Notes under the pieces: model-generated
The model's database searches: none
Seen by the model: only the letters and a program-made list of their open reading frames with translations
Told to the model about the DNA's origin: nothing
Translations under genes and position numbers: made by a program
Shown: positions 29,940 through 40,162 of the stretch, one piece after another
Layout: each line of letters opens with the position of its first letter
Numbering within the stretch: the stretch's first letter is position 1
NCBI RefSeq assembly: GCF_000420785.1
Contig: NZ_ATVP01000005.1
Location: forward strand, 62,001 to 126,000
Length of the DNA stretch: 64,000 nucleotides
From: Streptococcus hyovaginalis DSM 12219
GTDB taxonomy: Bacteria; Bacillota; Bacilli; Lactobacillales; Streptococcaceae
Direction: 5' to 3'

Positions 29940-30890
29940 ATGACTAAAGACTTTCATCATGTAACGGTACTCTTGCACGAAACCGTTGATATGCTAGATA
30001 TTAAGCCAAATGGGATCTATGTTGACGCTACCTTAGGAGGAGCTGGTCATACATCCTATCTATTATCTCAATTAAGTGAAGAGGGCCATCTTTACTGTTT
30101 TGATCAGGATCAGACCGCGATTGCCAATGCTCAGGTGCTACTGAAGCCTTACATTGACAAGGGGATGGTGACCTTTATCAAAGATAATTTCCGTCATTTG
30201 AAGTCGCAATTAGCCCAGCGTGGTGTGACTGAAATTGATGGGATTTTGTATGATTTGGGGGTATCTAGCCCGCAATTAGATGAAAGAGAGCGTGGCTTCT
30301 CCTATAAAAAAGATGCCCCGCTTGATATGCGGATGAATCGCGATGCGGCTCTAACGGCCTATGAGGTTGTTAATCGTTATGCTTATCATGATTTAGTACG
30401 TATATTCTTTAAATATGGTGAGGATAAATTTTCTAAGCAGATTGCGAGGAAAATTGAACAGGTCCGCCAGGTAAAACCGATTGAAACAACGACTGAGCTG
30501 GCAGATCTTATCAAAAGTGCAAAACCAGCTAAAGAATTAAAGAAAAAAGGCCATCCAGCTAAGCAGATTTTTCAAGCAATTCGCATTGAAGTTAATGATG
30601 AATTGGGAGCAGCAGATGAGTCCATTCAACAAGCTATGGAACTTTTAGCAGTTGATGGGCGTATTGCGGTTATTACCTTTCATTCTTTGGAAGATCGTTT
30701 GACGAAGCAGCTCTTTAAGGAAGCTTCTACTGTGGAGGTCCCTAAAGGCTTGCCATTTATCCCTGATGATCTTCAACCCACTATGGCTTTGGTAAATCGA
30801 AAACCCATTTTACCAGGTTCAGAAGAGTTAGTAGCTAATAATCGAGCCCACTCTGCTAAGTTGCGCGTGGCAAAAAAAGTTAGGAAATAA
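29940..30890 (+). CDS. rsmH: 16S rRNA (cytosine-1402-N4)-methyltransferase
   Basis: 316-residue SAM-dependent methyltransferase (MraW). It begins HHVTVLLHE and has DATLGGAGH (SAM loop), [15 protein letters not shown] and [10 protein letters not shown]. It is the first gene of the division and cell-wall operon. No Shine-Dalgarno is visible, and the -10 box is seven bases from the ATG, so the transcript may be leaderless. Confidence 0.96.
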   Translation: MTKDFHHVTVLLHETVDMLDIKPNGIYVDATLGGAGHTSYLLSQLSEEGHLYCFDQDQTAIANAQVLLKPYIDKGMVTFIKDNFRHLKSQLAQRGVTEIDGILYDLGVSSPQLDERERGFSYKKDAPLDMRMNRDAALTAYEVVNRYAYHDLVRIFFKYGEDKFSKQIARKIEQVRQVKPIETTTELADLIKSAKPAKELKKKGHPAKQIFQAIRIEVNDELGAADESIQQAMELLAVDGRIAVITFHSLEDRLTKQLFKEASTVEVPKGLPFIPDDLQPTMALVNRKPILPGSEELVANNRAHSAKLRVAKKVRK

Positions 30891-30892
30891 AT

Positions 30893-31222
30893 ATGCCAAA
30901 CGAAAGCAAACGCGAGGTGCTTACGCAAGCCCTGCAAAAAAGGATTCGTACGTTTACACGTATCGAAAAGGCTTTTTATGGAGCCATCGTGATTACAGCA
31001 ATTTTTATGGCCATTAGCATTATCTATTTGCAAAGTCGTAATATGCAGGTGCAACAAGAGATTATTCGCTTAAATAGTGATATTAGCGGGGCACAGACAG
31101 ATTTGAATGATGCTAAGCAGGAAGTGAATGAACTCAGTCGATATGAGCGTATTGCCAAAATCGCTAAGGATGCTGGTCTGAGTATTCAAAATGACAATAT
31201 TCAAAATGTGGAGTTGGAGTAG
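30893..31222 (+). CDS. ftsL: cell division protein FtsL
   Basis: 109-residue bitopic membrane protein: a basic cytoplasmic N-terminus, one membrane helix at about residues 28-48, then an extracellular coiled coil (QQEIIRLNSDISG...). It works with DivIB/DivIC at the divisome. Sequence is weakly conserved, so the call rests on topology and its place two bases after rsmH and two before pbp2X. Confidence 0.9.
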   Translation: MPNESKREVLTQALQKRIRTFTRIEKAFYGAIVITAIFMAISIIYLQSRNMQVQQEIIRLNSDISGAQTDLNDAKQEVNELSRYERIAKIAKDAGLSIQNDNIQNVELE

Positions 31223-31224
31223 GA

Positions 31225-33468
31225 ATGAGAAAATTTCGTAAACTATTTCTTGATTATGTTGTCAAGATTCGAAAAGAGCACCCCACAGATAACAGGCGAT
31301 ATGCCGGTCAAAATTTGATGATTTTGACGGTTTTTATCTTCTTTATCTTTGTGATCAATTTTGCGGTTATCGTGGGGGCAGATAGTAAATTTGGCGTTGA
31401 TCTGTCTGAAGGTGCTAAAGCCGTTTATAATACGCGGTCAACCTTACAGGCAGAGCGTGGGACGATTTTTGACCGTAATGGTAATGTCATTGCAGAAAAT
31501 TCGACGACCTACAGTGTCTATGCTATCATTGATAAAACCTTTGTTAATGCTAATCAGGAGAAACTTTATGTGCAGGATTCGCAGTTTGATAAGGTTGCCG
31601 AATTATTTAACAAACACTTAGGGATTGAGAAAGACTACGTCATCAGTCAGCTAAAACAAAATAAACTCAGTCAGGTATCCTTTGGAACGAAGGGGTCAAA
31701 TCTTAGCTACAGTAAGATGAGTGCGCTGAAAGAAGCAGTTGAAAAAGAGAAAATAAAAGGGATTTCTTTTGATACGAGCACTAGTCGCATGTATCCTAAC
31801 GGAAATTTTGCGTCACAGTTTGTTGGCCTTGCGCAACCCCATACAGATGACTCAGGCTCAACCTTATTAGCTGGTGTTACCGGAATTGAAGCCTCAATGA
31901 ATGATGTGCTCTCAGGTAAAGATGGGCTCGTAGAGTATGAAAAAGATAAAAATGGCAATATCCTTCTAGGAACCGAGCATGTGATTAAGAAGACGGTTGA
32001 TGGTCGTGATGTCTACACCACCCTATCTGCCCCTCTTCAAACTTACCTAGAAACCCAAATGGATGCTTTTCAAGCAGAAACCAAGGGCAAGTTTTCTAGT
32101 GCGACAATTGTGAATTCTCGGACGGGAGAAATCTTGGCAACTACTCAGCGTCCAACCTTCAACTCAGATACCTTGGAGGGGCTTGATGCCAAGAATTTTT
32201 CTTGGCAGAACATGCTCTATCAGACTAACTATGAGCCTGGTTCTACCATGAAGGTCATGACCTTGGCTTCATCGATAGATGATGGTATTTTCAAACCAAA
32301 TGAGTATTTTACCAACTCAGGTTTGGACTTGTCAGGGATCGTTGTCAACGACTGGTCAGTCAACGGTGGGACAGCTGGGATTCAGACTATGACTTATGCC
32401 CAAGGGTTCGCATATTCAAGTAACGTTGGGATGACACTGCTTGAGCAAAAGATGGGAAATACCAAATGGAGTAATTACCTTAAAAAATTCAAATTCGGAC
32501 AACCAACCTATTTTGGAATGGGAGATGAATCAGCAGGGATCATTTCTAATAATAGCGTTAACACAGCAACGAGTGCCTTTGGGCAAGGGATCTCTGTGAC
32601 ACAATCTCAAATGCTACGTGCCTTTAGTTCAGTTTCTAACGACGGTGAAATGCTCGAACCACAATTTATTAGTCAAATTGTCGATCATAACAATAATACC
32701 GCGCGTCGCTCCAAAGCTGAAATTGTCGGAAAACCTATTTCTAAAAAAGCTGCTCAAGAGACGAGAGACTACATGGTTTCTGTAGGAACGACTCCATATT
32801 ATGGAACCCTTTATGCCAATGCTTATGGGCCAATTATTCAGGTTGGTAATGAATCGGTTGCCGTTAAATCAGGTACAGCGGAGATTCCCAAAGAAGATGG
32901 TACAGGTTACCTGCAAGGAGAACTCCAATACTTGTTGTCGGTTGTTGCCATGGTACCATCTGAGGACCCCATTTTCACCATGTATGTGACAGTTCAACAA
33001 CCAGGTAGTTGGAAAGGAATGGAATGGCAAACCATTTTTAATCCGGTTTTAGAAGAAGCGCTGACCATGCAGGATCAATTATTAACATCGGTTGCTGACA
33101 AGGAAAAAAGAGATGAAACAACGTATAAGATGCCGGAATTTGTTGGACAACCGACTTCTACTGTTGTGGATACCTTGAGAAAGCACTTGGTACATCCGAT
33201 TTTGGTAGGAAATGGTTCCAAAGTGACACAAATTTCAGTCACAAAAGACACTGAGTTGGTTGCGAATCAACAGATCCTTGTCCAAGCTGGAAAAGTTGAT
33301 GAAATGCCTGATATGTATGGTTGGAGCAAACGAAATGTTCAAGTATTTGCCAAATGGAATGACCTCAACATCACCATAAAAGGTTCTGGAAAAGTCATTA
33401 AACAAAATGTGGATGTCGGCACGTCATTTAGTAAGAAAAAAAATATAAAAATCACACTAGGAGAATAA
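31225..33468 (+). CDS. pbp2X: penicillin-binding protein 2X, septal transpeptidase
   Basis: 747-residue class B PBP. One N-terminal membrane helix (about 32-50), a dimerisation domain, the transpeptidase domain with S340 in STMK, SSN at 398-400 and KSG at 548-550, then two C-terminal PASTA repeats ([11 protein letters not shown] and MPDMYGW). It cross-links septal peptidoglycan and is the main beta-lactam target of streptococci. All catalytic motifs are intact. It is cotranscribed with ftsL and mraY. Confidence 0.97.
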   Translation: MRKFRKLFLDYVVKIRKEHPTDNRRYAGQNLMILTVFIFFIFVINFAVIVGADSKFGVDLSEGAKAVYNTRSTLQAERGTIFDRNGNVIAENSTTYSVYAIIDKTFVNANQEKLYVQDSQFDKVAELFNKHLGIEKDYVISQLKQNKLSQVSFGTKGSNLSYSKMSALKEAVEKEKIKGISFDTSTSRMYPNGNFASQFVGLAQPHTDDSGSTLLAGVTGIEASMNDVLSGKDGLVEYEKDKNGNILLGTEHVIKKTVDGRDVYTTLSAPLQTYLETQMDAFQAETKGKFSSATIVNSRTGEILATTQRPTFNSDTLEGLDAKNFSWQNMLYQTNYEPGSTMKVMTLASSIDDGIFKPNEYFTNSGLDLSGIVVNDWSVNGGTAGIQTMTYAQGFAYSSNVGMTLLEQKMGNTKWSNYLKKFKFGQPTYFGMGDESAGIISNNSVNTATSAFGQGISVTQSQMLRAFSSVSNDGEMLEPQFISQIVDHNNNTARRSKAEIVGKPISKKAAQETRDYMVSVGTTPYYGTLYANAYGPIIQVGNESVAVKSGTAEIPKEDGTGYLQGELQYLLSVVAMVPSEDPIFTMYVTVQQPGSWKGMEWQTIFNPVLEEALTMQDQLLTSVADKEKRDETTYKMPEFVGQPTSTVVDTLRKHLVHPILVGNGSKVTQISVTKDTELVANQQILVQAGKVDEMPDMYGWSKRNVQVFAKWNDLNITIKGSGKVIKQNVDVGTSFSKKKNIKITLGE

Positions 33469-33469
33469 G

Positions 33470-34480
33470 ATGCTATTCAGTTCAATAGTTGGTATTGTTA
33501 GTTTTGTGCTGACCATTATCACTATGCCATTCTTTATCCGCTATTACCAAGTGAAGAAAATTGGTGGTCAGCAGATGCATGAAGATGTTAAGCAACATTT
33601 AGCCAAAGCAGGTACGCCAACGATGGGAGGGACAGTATTTCTAACGGTTAGTTTACTTGTCAGCCTCATTTTTGGTATGTATAATCAAGTCACTCACGGC
33701 GCAGCTCTTGGAGCAACCCTAGGGATTATTTTAGTAGTGCTGATCTACGGTATCGTTGGTTTTCTCGATGATTTCTTGAAAATTTTCAAGCAAATCAACG
33801 AAGGGTTAACACCGTGGCAGAAGATGTCCCTACAAATTATTGCAGGGCTCCTCTTTTACTTTATTCATGTGAGACCTAGCGGTATTACAAATCTTAACAT
33901 TTTGGGGTGGGAAGTTCCTCTCGGTATTTTCTATGTTGTCTTTGTGATTTTTTGGGTAGTTGGTTTTTCTAACGCTGTTAATCTTACGGATGGCATTGAT
34001 GGTCTAGCTTCCATTTCAGTTGTGATTAGCTTATTGGCCTATGGTGTGATCGCCATTGTCCAAAAACAATTTGATATTTTACTTATTATCAGTTCGATGA
34101 TAGGTGGTTTATTAGGTTTCTTTATTTTCAATAAAAAACCAGCCAAGGTTTTCATGGGTGATGTTGGGTCATTAGCCTTAGGTGCAATGCTGGCAGCTAT
34201 TTCAATCGCTCTTCGACAAGAGTGGACCTTGTTGTTGATTGGTTTGGTTTATGTGATTGAAACAGCATCTGTTATGCTTCAAGTGACGTATTTTAAAGTG
34301 ACTAAACGCAAATATGGGGAAGGGCGTCGTATTTTCCGAATGACACCATTCCACCACCATCTAGAGTTAGGTGGCTTGTCTGGCCACGGCAAACAATGGG
34401 GTGAGTGGCGAGTAGATGCTTTTATGTGGACAGTAGGGCTTATCTCTAGCTTACTTGCTTTAGCATTGCTTTATCTTTAA
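33470..34480 (+). CDS. mraY: phospho-N-acetylmuramoyl-pentapeptide-transferase
   Basis: 336-residue membrane enzyme with about ten helices that makes lipid I from UDP-MurNAc-pentapeptide and undecaprenyl phosphate. Conserved motifs: [36 protein letters not shown] and TPFHHHLEL. It starts one base after the pbp2X stop and ends the operon. Confidence 0.97.
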   Translation: MLFSSIVGIVSFVLTIITMPFFIRYYQVKKIGGQQMHEDVKQHLAKAGTPTMGGTVFLTVSLLVSLIFGMYNQVTHGAALGATLGIILVVLIYGIVGFLDDFLKIFKQINEGLTPWQKMSLQIIAGLLFYFIHVRPSGITNLNILGWEVPLGIFYVVFVIFWVVGFSNAVNLTDGIDGLASISVVISLLAYGVIAIVQKQFDILLIISSMIGGLLGFFIFNKKPAKVFMGDVGSLALGAMLAAISIALRQEWTLLLIGLVYVIETASVMLQVTYFKVTKRKYGEGRRIFRMTPFHHHLELGGLSGHGKQWGEWRVDAFMWTVGLISSLLALALLYL

Positions 34481-34487
34481 TTTGAGG

Positions 34488-34512
34488 GCAAGGGTGATTT
34501 TCCCTTGCTTTT
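34488..34512 (+). terminator. intrinsic terminator after mraY
   Basis: GCAAGGG (34488-34494) pairs with CCCTTGC (34502-34508), then TTTT. Confidence 0.8.
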
Positions 34513-34516
34513 AATA

Positions 34517-34525
34517 TGTTATAAT
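34517..34525 (+). promoter_or_regulatory. extended -10 promoter of the DEAD-box helicase gene
   Basis: TGTTATAAT; the ATG lies 24 bases downstream behind AGGAGG. Confidence 0.7.
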
Positions 34526-34548
34526 GGAGTATAAGAAAAGGAGGCTAT

Positions 34549-35892
34549 ATGTCCTTTAAAGATTTTAATTTTAAACCGTTTATCCAATCAGCACTTGATG
34601 AGATTGGTTTTAAGGAACCAACAGATGTGCAAAAAAAATTAATTCCAGTAATCCGTACAGGTCGTGACCTCGTTGGGGAGTCCAAAACAGGTTCTGGCAA
34701 AACGCATACTTTTTTACTACCTATTTTTGAGAAATTAGACCCAAGTCAGCCCCAAGTTCAGGTAGTGATTACGGCACCGAGCCGGGAATTGGCGACACAG
34801 ATTTACCAAGCTACCAAACAAATTGCCAAGCACTCTGAGGAGGAGATCCGTGTTGCTAACTATGTTGGTGGAACAGATAAACTGCGCCAGATTGAACGCC
34901 TGAAGTCAGCTCAACCTCATATCGTCATTGGAACACCAGGACGCATTTACGATTTGGTTAAATCAGGTGATTTGGAAATTTATCAAGCCAAGACTTTTGT
35001 CGTTGATGAAGCAGATATGACCATGGATATGGGATTCTTAGACACAGTGGATAAGATCGCTGCAAGTCTGGCTAAGCAGGTTCAAATCTTGGTATTCTCA
35101 GCTACGATTCCTCAAAAATTGCAGCCATTCTTGAAAAAATACCTCACCAACCCTGTTGTGGAACAAATTAAGACCAGCACAGTGATCGCAGACACTATTG
35201 ATAACTGGTTGATTTCTACCAAAGGAAAAGATAAGAATGCCCAAATTCTACGTTTAGCTCAAGCATTACATCCTTATCTGGCCATGATTTTTGTCAATAC
35301 TAAAGAGCGAGCAGATGACTTGCATGCTTATTTAGTCTCCAATGGTCTTAAGGTGGCTAAAATTCATGGTGGCATCCCACCTCGTGAACGTAAACGCATC
35401 ATGAATCAGGTCAAGAACTTGGATTACGAATACATTGTCGCGACAGATTTAGCCGCACGTGGGATTGATATCGAGGGTGTCAGTCATGTCATCAACGATG
35501 CTATCCCTCAGGACCTGTCATTCTTTGTCCATCGCGTCGGTCGTACGGGCAGAAATGGTCTTTCAGGAACGGCTATTACCTTATACCAACCAAGTGATGA
35601 TTCGGATATTCGTGAGTTGGAGAAGCTTGGCATCAGCTTTGTGCCTAAGGTTTTAAAAGATGGGATCATTGAAGATACCCATGACCGTGATCGCAGGAAT
35701 CAACGTGAGAAAGCTTACCAAAAATTAGATACTGAGATGATTGGCCTTGTTAAGAAGAAAAAGAAAAAGGTCAAACCAGGCTACAAGAAGAAAATTCAGT
35801 GGGCTGTTGATGAAAAGCGCAAGAAAGAACGTCGCGCTGCTAATAAAGCACGAGGCCGCGCTGAACGTAAGGCGAGAAAGCAGACATTCTAA
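34549..35892 (+). CDS. cshB: DEAD-box ATP-dependent RNA helicase (CshB-like)
   Basis: 447 residues. Motifs in order: a Q-motif-like FKEPTDVQ, Walker A SKTGSGKT, PSRELA, TPGR, DEAD, SAT, and HRVGRTGR. The C-terminus is a Lys/Arg-rich tail (KKKKKVKPGYKKK), typical of RNA-binding extensions. Likely roles are ribosome assembly, RNA decay or cold adaptation; the CshB label is by overall resemblance. It stands alone between two terminators. Confidence 0.88.
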   Translation: MSFKDFNFKPFIQSALDEIGFKEPTDVQKKLIPVIRTGRDLVGESKTGSGKTHTFLLPIFEKLDPSQPQVQVVITAPSRELATQIYQATKQIAKHSEEEIRVANYVGGTDKLRQIERLKSAQPHIVIGTPGRIYDLVKSGDLEIYQAKTFVVDEADMTMDMGFLDTVDKIAASLAKQVQILVFSATIPQKLQPFLKKYLTNPVVEQIKTSTVIADTIDNWLISTKGKDKNAQILRLAQALHPYLAMIFVNTKERADDLHAYLVSNGLKVAKIHGGIPPRERKRIMNQVKNLDYEYIVATDLAARGIDIEGVSHVINDAIPQDLSFFVHRVGRTGRNGLSGTAITLYQPSDDSDIRELEKLGISFVPKVLKDGIIEDTHDRDRRNQREKAYQKLDTEMIGLVKKKKKKVKPGYKKKIQWAVDEKRKKERRAANKARGRAERKARKQTF

Positions 35893-35902
35893 GATATCAG
35901 AG

Positions 35903-35929
35903 AAGCTAGATGAAGGTCTGGCTTTTTTG
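35903..35929 (+). terminator. intrinsic terminator after the helicase gene
   Basis: AAGCTAGA (35903-35910) pairs with TCTGGCTT (35917-35924) with one U-G pair, then Ts. Confidence 0.75.
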
Positions 35930-36039
35930 ATAGGCGAGCGTCTTTTGTTTTTGATAAGTGCTTATATAAAATAGCTATTGGTCAGTAAGGAAAAATGATG
36001 ATAAACTATAAGCCAGCACATTAATCAAAGGAGCTATTT

Positions 36040-36858
36040 ATGAGATTGAAAAAACTGCTTGTATTAATAACAAGTCTTGTTCTTGTCTTGTCAGCATCTA
36101 GTGTTTATGCGGATCCGAAAAAAACTATTGTTGTACCAACTGATTCAGATACTAAACCTTTCACTTATAAAGAAAATGGCAAGTTCAAAGGTTATGATAT
36201 TGATGTTGTTAAGGCCATTTTTAAAGACTCCAAACGCTACAAAGTAACTTTTAAGACAGTCCCATTCTCGTCTATTTTAACGGGAGTTGATGCTGGCCGT
36301 TACCAGTTGGCAGCCAATGATTTTAACTACAATGAGGAAAGAGCAGAAAAATACCTCTTTTCGGAGCCTATTTCCAAATCGAACTATGCAATTGCGGCAA
36401 AAAAAGGTACTTCTTTTGATTCCTTAGAAGCTGTTTCAGGAAAATCTGTTGAGGTTTATTCGGGATCCAATTATGCTCAGATTTTAGAAGATTGGAACGA
36501 GAAGCATAGCGATAAAAAACCGATTGCTATTCGTTACGTCGCTAATACCGTAACCTTGCCACAACGCTTGCAAAATATTGACAATGGTAAGGTTGATTTT
36601 CTGATTTATGATGCTATCTCTCTTAAAACAGTCATTGCAGATCACGGTCTATCTTTAGATGTTACAGATGTAGAGGACAAGTTAGGGACGGATAAAGATG
36701 GTTTAGAGTACCTCTTACTCCCTAAAGATGGGGAAGGTGAGGCACTACAAACTTATGTTAATAAACGCATTAAGACCTTACAGGAAAATGGTACCTTGAG
36801 TAAACTTAGCCAAAAGCATTTTGGTGGTGATTTTAGCACGACATCTGATAAACAATAG
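36040..36858 (+). CDS. amino acid ABC transporter substrate-binding protein
   Basis: 272-residue periplasmic-binding-protein type 2 fold. It starts with a signal peptide (MRLKKLLVLITSLVLVL) and a probable signal peptidase I site after SSVYA. There is no lipobox cysteine, which is odd for a Gram-positive binding protein. The body has KPFTYKENGKFKGYDIDVV, typical of polar amino acid and cystine-type receptors. AAAGGAG precedes the ATG. The permease and ATPase genes follow, after a hairpin terminator. Confidence 0.9.
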   Translation: MRLKKLLVLITSLVLVLSASSVYADPKKTIVVPTDSDTKPFTYKENGKFKGYDIDVVKAIFKDSKRYKVTFKTVPFSSILTGVDAGRYQLAANDFNYNEERAEKYLFSEPISKSNYAIAAKKGTSFDSLEAVSGKSVEVYSGSNYAQILEDWNEKHSDKKPIAIRYVANTVTLPQRLQNIDNGKVDFLIYDAISLKTVIADHGLSLDVTDVEDKLGTDKDGLEYLLLPKDGEGEALQTYVNKRIKTLQENGTLSKLSQKHFGGDFSTTSDKQ

Positions 36859-36888
36859 ACCACTCTTTGTTGGTAATAGGAAAAGTAC

Positions 36889-36923
36889 AAGAGGTGATAG
36901 GGAAAACTTATCACCTCTTTAAA
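36889..36923 (+). terminator. intra-operon terminator between binding protein and permease
   Basis: AAGAGGTGATA (36889-36899) pairs with TATCACCTCTT (36909-36919), a perfect 11-base stem followed only by TAAAA, so it may be a partial terminator or an mRNA-stabilising hairpin. Confidence 0.6.
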
Positions 36924-36998
36924 ACCTCCTAATTTACAGTCAAATAGGTGAGTGATAAAATGATATGATAGTAGATTATTCGAAAAAAGGAACTAGAG

Positions 36999-37796
36999 AT
37001 GAACCCATTATTTTTAGCAGCAGGCTGGTATGAGCGCTTTGTTGACCTGTTACCAGCTGGTAAATTATTTTCATGGCAGGCTGTTTTCGATGCCATTCCA
37101 TCCATTTTAGAACGCCTTCCCTTGACCATTGGCTTAACTTTGGCAGGTGCACTTGCAGGATTGCTCTTAGCCCTCCTATTTGCAGTGGTTAAGATTAACC
37201 GCGTGAAAGTGATCTACCCGATTCAGGCTTTCTTTGTCAGTTTTTTACGGGGAACACCGATCCTTGTGCAATTGATGTTAAGTTATTACGGTATTCCTCT
37301 CTTGTTAAAGGCCATTAACCAAAAGACGGGACTGGACATGAACATTAATGCCATTCCAGCTTCTCTCTTTGCCATCACTGCCTTTGCCTTCAATGAGGCG
37401 GCTTATGCCAGTGAGACGATCCGTGCAGCAATTCAGTCTGTTAATTCAGGTGAAGTTGAAGCCGCCAAGAGTCTTGGGATGACCAATAAGCAAATTTATC
37501 GTCGTGTGATTATCCCTAATGCTGCAGTTGTAGCGACACCAACCCTGATCAATAGTCTAATTGGTCTCACCAAAGGGACTTCGCTAGCCTTTAATGCAGG
37601 TATTGTTGAGATGTATGCCCAGGCTCAGATTTTGGGTGGTAGTGACTACCGTTACTTTGAGCGCTTTATTTCGGTTTCCTTGATTTATTGGGGGATCAGT
37701 TTCTTGATTGAAAACTTGGGACGATTTATTGAACAAAGTATGGCGATTTCATCTCCAAAAGCTGTGACAAGATCACTGGAAGAAGGGGGACGTTAA
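36999..37796 (+). CDS. amino acid ABC transporter permease
   Basis: 265-residue HisM/GlnP-type permease with about five membrane segments and the EAA-like loop EVEAAKSLGMTNKQIYRRVIIPNA region (about 150-172). The motif SFLRGTPILVQL is typical of polar amino acid permeases, including cystine transporters. Its last base overlaps the ATPase start. Confidence 0.93.
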   Translation: MNPLFLAAGWYERFVDLLPAGKLFSWQAVFDAIPSILERLPLTIGLTLAGALAGLLLALLFAVVKINRVKVIYPIQAFFVSFLRGTPILVQLMLSYYGIPLLLKAINQKTGLDMNINAIPASLFAITAFAFNEAAYASETIRAAIQSVNSGEVEAAKSLGMTNKQIYRRVIIPNAAVVATPTLINSLIGLTKGTSLAFNAGIVEMYAQAQILGGSDYRYFERFISVSLIYWGISFLIENLGRFIEQSMAISSPKAVTRSLEEGGR

Positions 37797-38539
37797 TGAT
37801 TTCCATTCGCAATTTAACAAAAGAATTTTCTGGACAAAAAGTATTGGATAGTCTTGATTTGGATATTCAAAAAGGTGAAGTGGTTGCCTTGGTAGGTGCT
37901 TCAGGTGCAGGAAAATCAACTTTTTTAAGGAGTCTCAATTACCTTGAAGAAGCAGATTCTGGAACGATTGACATTGATGGGATTAAGGTCAATTTCGAGT
38001 CAATCACAACAGAAGAAATCTTAACCTTGAGACGAAAGTTGGCAATGGTGTTTCAGCAGTTTAATCTGTTTGAAAGACGAACTGCTCTTGGCAATGTCAA
38101 GGAAGGCCTTAAGGTGGTTAAGAAACTATCCGATGAGGAAGCTACTCAGATTGCCAAAGAGGAGCTAGCTAAGGTCGGTTTGTCAGATCGTGAAAACCAC
38201 TACCCAAGACACCTGTCTGGTGGGCAAAAGCAACGGGTTGCCCTAGCTAGGGCTTTAGCGATGAAACCAGATGTCCTCTTACTAGATGAACCAACCTCAG
38301 CGCTTGATCCAGAGCTTGTAGGTGAGGTTGAAAAGTCCATTGCTGATGCGGCTAAAAGTGGACAGACAATGATCTTAGTTAGTCATGACATGTCATTTGT
38401 AGCACAGGTAGCAGATAAGATTCTCTTCTTGGAGAAAGGGAAAATCTTAGAGCAGGGCACTCCCGAACAGATCATCAACCATCCACAAGAAGCCAGGACA
38501 AAAGAATTTTTTGCTAGTTACAAAAAATCATATCTTTGA
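37796..38539 (+). CDS. amino acid ABC transporter ATP-binding protein
   Basis: 247-residue ABC ATPase of the GlnQ/HisP class: Walker A GASGAGKST, Q-loop MVFQQFNLF, signature LSGGQKQR, Walker B LLLDEPTSALD and the H-switch SHDM. It overlaps the permease by one base. With the two preceding genes it forms a complete importer for a polar amino acid, possibly cystine; the substrate is not proven. Confidence 0.95.
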   Translation: MISIRNLTKEFSGQKVLDSLDLDIQKGEVVALVGASGAGKSTFLRSLNYLEEADSGTIDIDGIKVNFESITTEEILTLRRKLAMVFQQFNLFERRTALGNVKEGLKVVKKLSDEEATQIAKEELAKVGLSDRENHYPRHLSGGQKQRVALARALAMKPDVLLLDEPTSALDPELVGEVEKSIADAAKSGQTMILVSHDMSFVAQVADKILFLEKGKILEQGTPEQIINHPQEARTKEFFASYKKSYL

Positions 38540-38550
38540 TATAATGAGGA

Positions 38551-38586
38551 CAAACTCAGTTAGTTCACTAACTGGGTTTGTTTTGA
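38551..38586 (+). terminator. intrinsic terminator after the amino acid ABC operon
   Basis: CAAACTCAGTTAG (38551-38563) pairs with CTAACTGGGTTTG (38568-38580) with one U-G pair, then TTTT. Confidence 0.87.
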
Positions 38587-38670
38587 CGTTCACGACACCG
38601 ATTATAGAAAACAAAAGTGATGTGAGTCATCATAGAAGATGATAAATGACACTTAGATTAGGAAAATAGC

Positions 38671-38895
38671 ATGTTACAGACCCTTATTTCTTTTTACCTA
38701 CAAGGCTTGTTATTAGCGACCGTTTTTGTTTTTATCGCAGGATTGCTTTATCTTGTTCATCGTGCCTACAAAAAAATAGATAAAACAGCACGTGAACGTC
38801 AAGAAGTCCTTTACGATGTTCTCATGATATGTATCCTAACCTTACCCATTCTATCATTTGCCTTCATGACATTATTACTAGTTATTAAGTCTTAA
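38671..38895 (+). CDS. DUF4059 family small membrane protein
   Basis: 74 residues with two hydrophobic helices (about 8-28 and 48-70) around a charged middle (HRAYKKIDKTARERQEV). It matches the streptococcal DUF4059 family, which is regularly found just upstream of trxB as here. Function unknown. Confidence 0.82.
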   Translation: MLQTLISFYLQGLLLATVFVFIAGLLYLVHRAYKKIDKTARERQEVLYDVLMICILTLPILSFAFMTLLLVIKS

Positions 38896-38959
38896 GAATT
38901 GCGAATTCAGATAAAAATTGTTACAATTCGACTACACATGTAGATAAAGAGGAGAAAGA

Positions 38960-39880
38960 ATGTACGATACAATAGTGATTGGAGCTGGCCCTGCCGGCAT
39001 GACAGCCGCTCTATATGCGGCACGTTCGAATTTAAAGGTAGCGACTTTGGAACAAGGTGCTCCTGGTGGTCAGATGAATAACACCGCTGATATTGAAAAC
39101 TACCCTGGTTTCGACTTAATTAGTGGGCCAGAGCTTTCAATGAAGATGTTTGAACCTCTTGAGAAGTTTGGTGTGGATAACCTCTATGGTATTGTCACTG
39201 GTATTGAGGATAAGGGCACTTATAAGATTGTCCGGACGGATGATGAGGCTTTTGAAACGAAGACGGTTATTATTGCTACAGGTGCTAAACATCGCCATAT
39301 CGGTGTAGCTGGTGAGTTTGAGTATAACAGTCGTGGTGTTTCATACTGTGCGGTCTGTGATGGGGCCTTCTTTAGAAACCAAGACTTGTTGGTTGTCGGT
39401 GGGGGAGACTCTGCTGTTGAGGAAGGGTTGTTCTTGACGCGTTTTGCTAATTCTGTAACGATTGTGCATCGTCGTGATGAACTACGGGCTCAGAAAATTT
39501 TGCAAGATCGTGCTTTTGCGAATGACAAGGTGTCCTTTATTTGGGATTCTGTTGTCGAAGAAATCAAAGGTAACGATATGAAGGTGACCAATGTTGATCT
39601 TAAAAATGTGAAGACGAACGAAATCACAAACCATGAATTTGGCGGCGTCTTTGTGTATGTTGGTCTAGATCCGGTTTCTGATTTCTTCAGAGATTTGGGG
39701 ATTACAGATGAAGATGGCTGGGTGATCACAGATGACCATATGAGAACAGCTGTGCCTGGTATTTTTGCCATAGGTGATGTTCGTCAAAAACACCTTCGTC
39801 AGATTACAACAGCCGTTGGAGATGGTGCCATTGCAGGACAAGAAGCATACCAGTATGTTGTTGAGCACGAAGGCAATTAG
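38960..39880 (+). CDS. trxB: thioredoxin reductase
   Basis: 306-residue FAD/NADPH enzyme that keeps thioredoxin reduced. It has GAGPAGMTAALYAAR (FAD), the redox-active CAVCDG, the NADPH loop GGGDSAVEE and the C-terminal IFAIGDVR. AGAGGAG lies before the ATG, and TGTTACAAT near 38927-38935 can be its -10. Confidence 0.97.
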   Translation: MYDTIVIGAGPAGMTAALYAARSNLKVATLEQGAPGGQMNNTADIENYPGFDLISGPELSMKMFEPLEKFGVDNLYGIVTGIEDKGTYKIVRTDDEAFETKTVIIATGAKHRHIGVAGEFEYNSRGVSYCAVCDGAFFRNQDLLVVGGGDSAVEEGLFLTRFANSVTIVHRRDELRAQKILQDRAFANDKVSFIWDSVVEEIKGNDMKVTNVDLKNVKTNEITNHEFGGVFVYVGLDPVSDFFRDLGITDEDGWVITDDHMRTAVPGIFAIGDVRQKHLRQITTAVGDGAIAGQEAYQYVVEHEGN

Positions 39881-39983
39881 GAGAAATCCTAGGTATATCT
39901 TAGGCTAATATTGAAACGAGTAACATTCAGTTTAATACGTTCTTCGAGAAAGAGATGCTTAAGCTTGGAATGTTCTCAAAACT

Positions 39984-40014
39984 AGAGTCAGAGCATAAGC
40001 TTTGGCTCTTTTTG
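39984..40014 (+). terminator. intrinsic terminator after trxB
   Basis: AGAGTCAGAGC (39984-39994) pairs with GCTTTGGCTCT (39999-40009) with two U-G pairs and an ATAA loop, then TTTTTG. Confidence 0.82.
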
Positions 40015-40079
40015 TGGCTTGATATGTTTAATTTTTCACAATAAAAGAGGCAATCATTTCCTAAAGTCAGTGCTTATGC

Positions 40080-40162
40080 TATAATAGTCAACAAGATTAG
40101 ACTCCCCGACGTAGAATACTACGATTGGCCTTATGCCTATCAAGAGTAAAGGAAATTAAAAC
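40080..40162 (+). promoter_or_regulatory. promoter and structured leader of pncB-nadE
   Basis: TATAAT at 40080-40085 starts a leader of about 70 bases. It contains a perfect CGTAG-AATA-CTACG hairpin (40110-40123) and a GGC-CTTAT-GCC element just after. The ribosome site AAAGGAAA lies beyond. No known riboswitch class was recognised. Confidence 0.5.

Noticed and set aside
36889..36923. Transposon or insertion-sequence ends at the inverted repeats seen in the window
   Set aside because: No transposase gene, no paired distant ends and no target duplications; the repeats are terminators or short hairpins.
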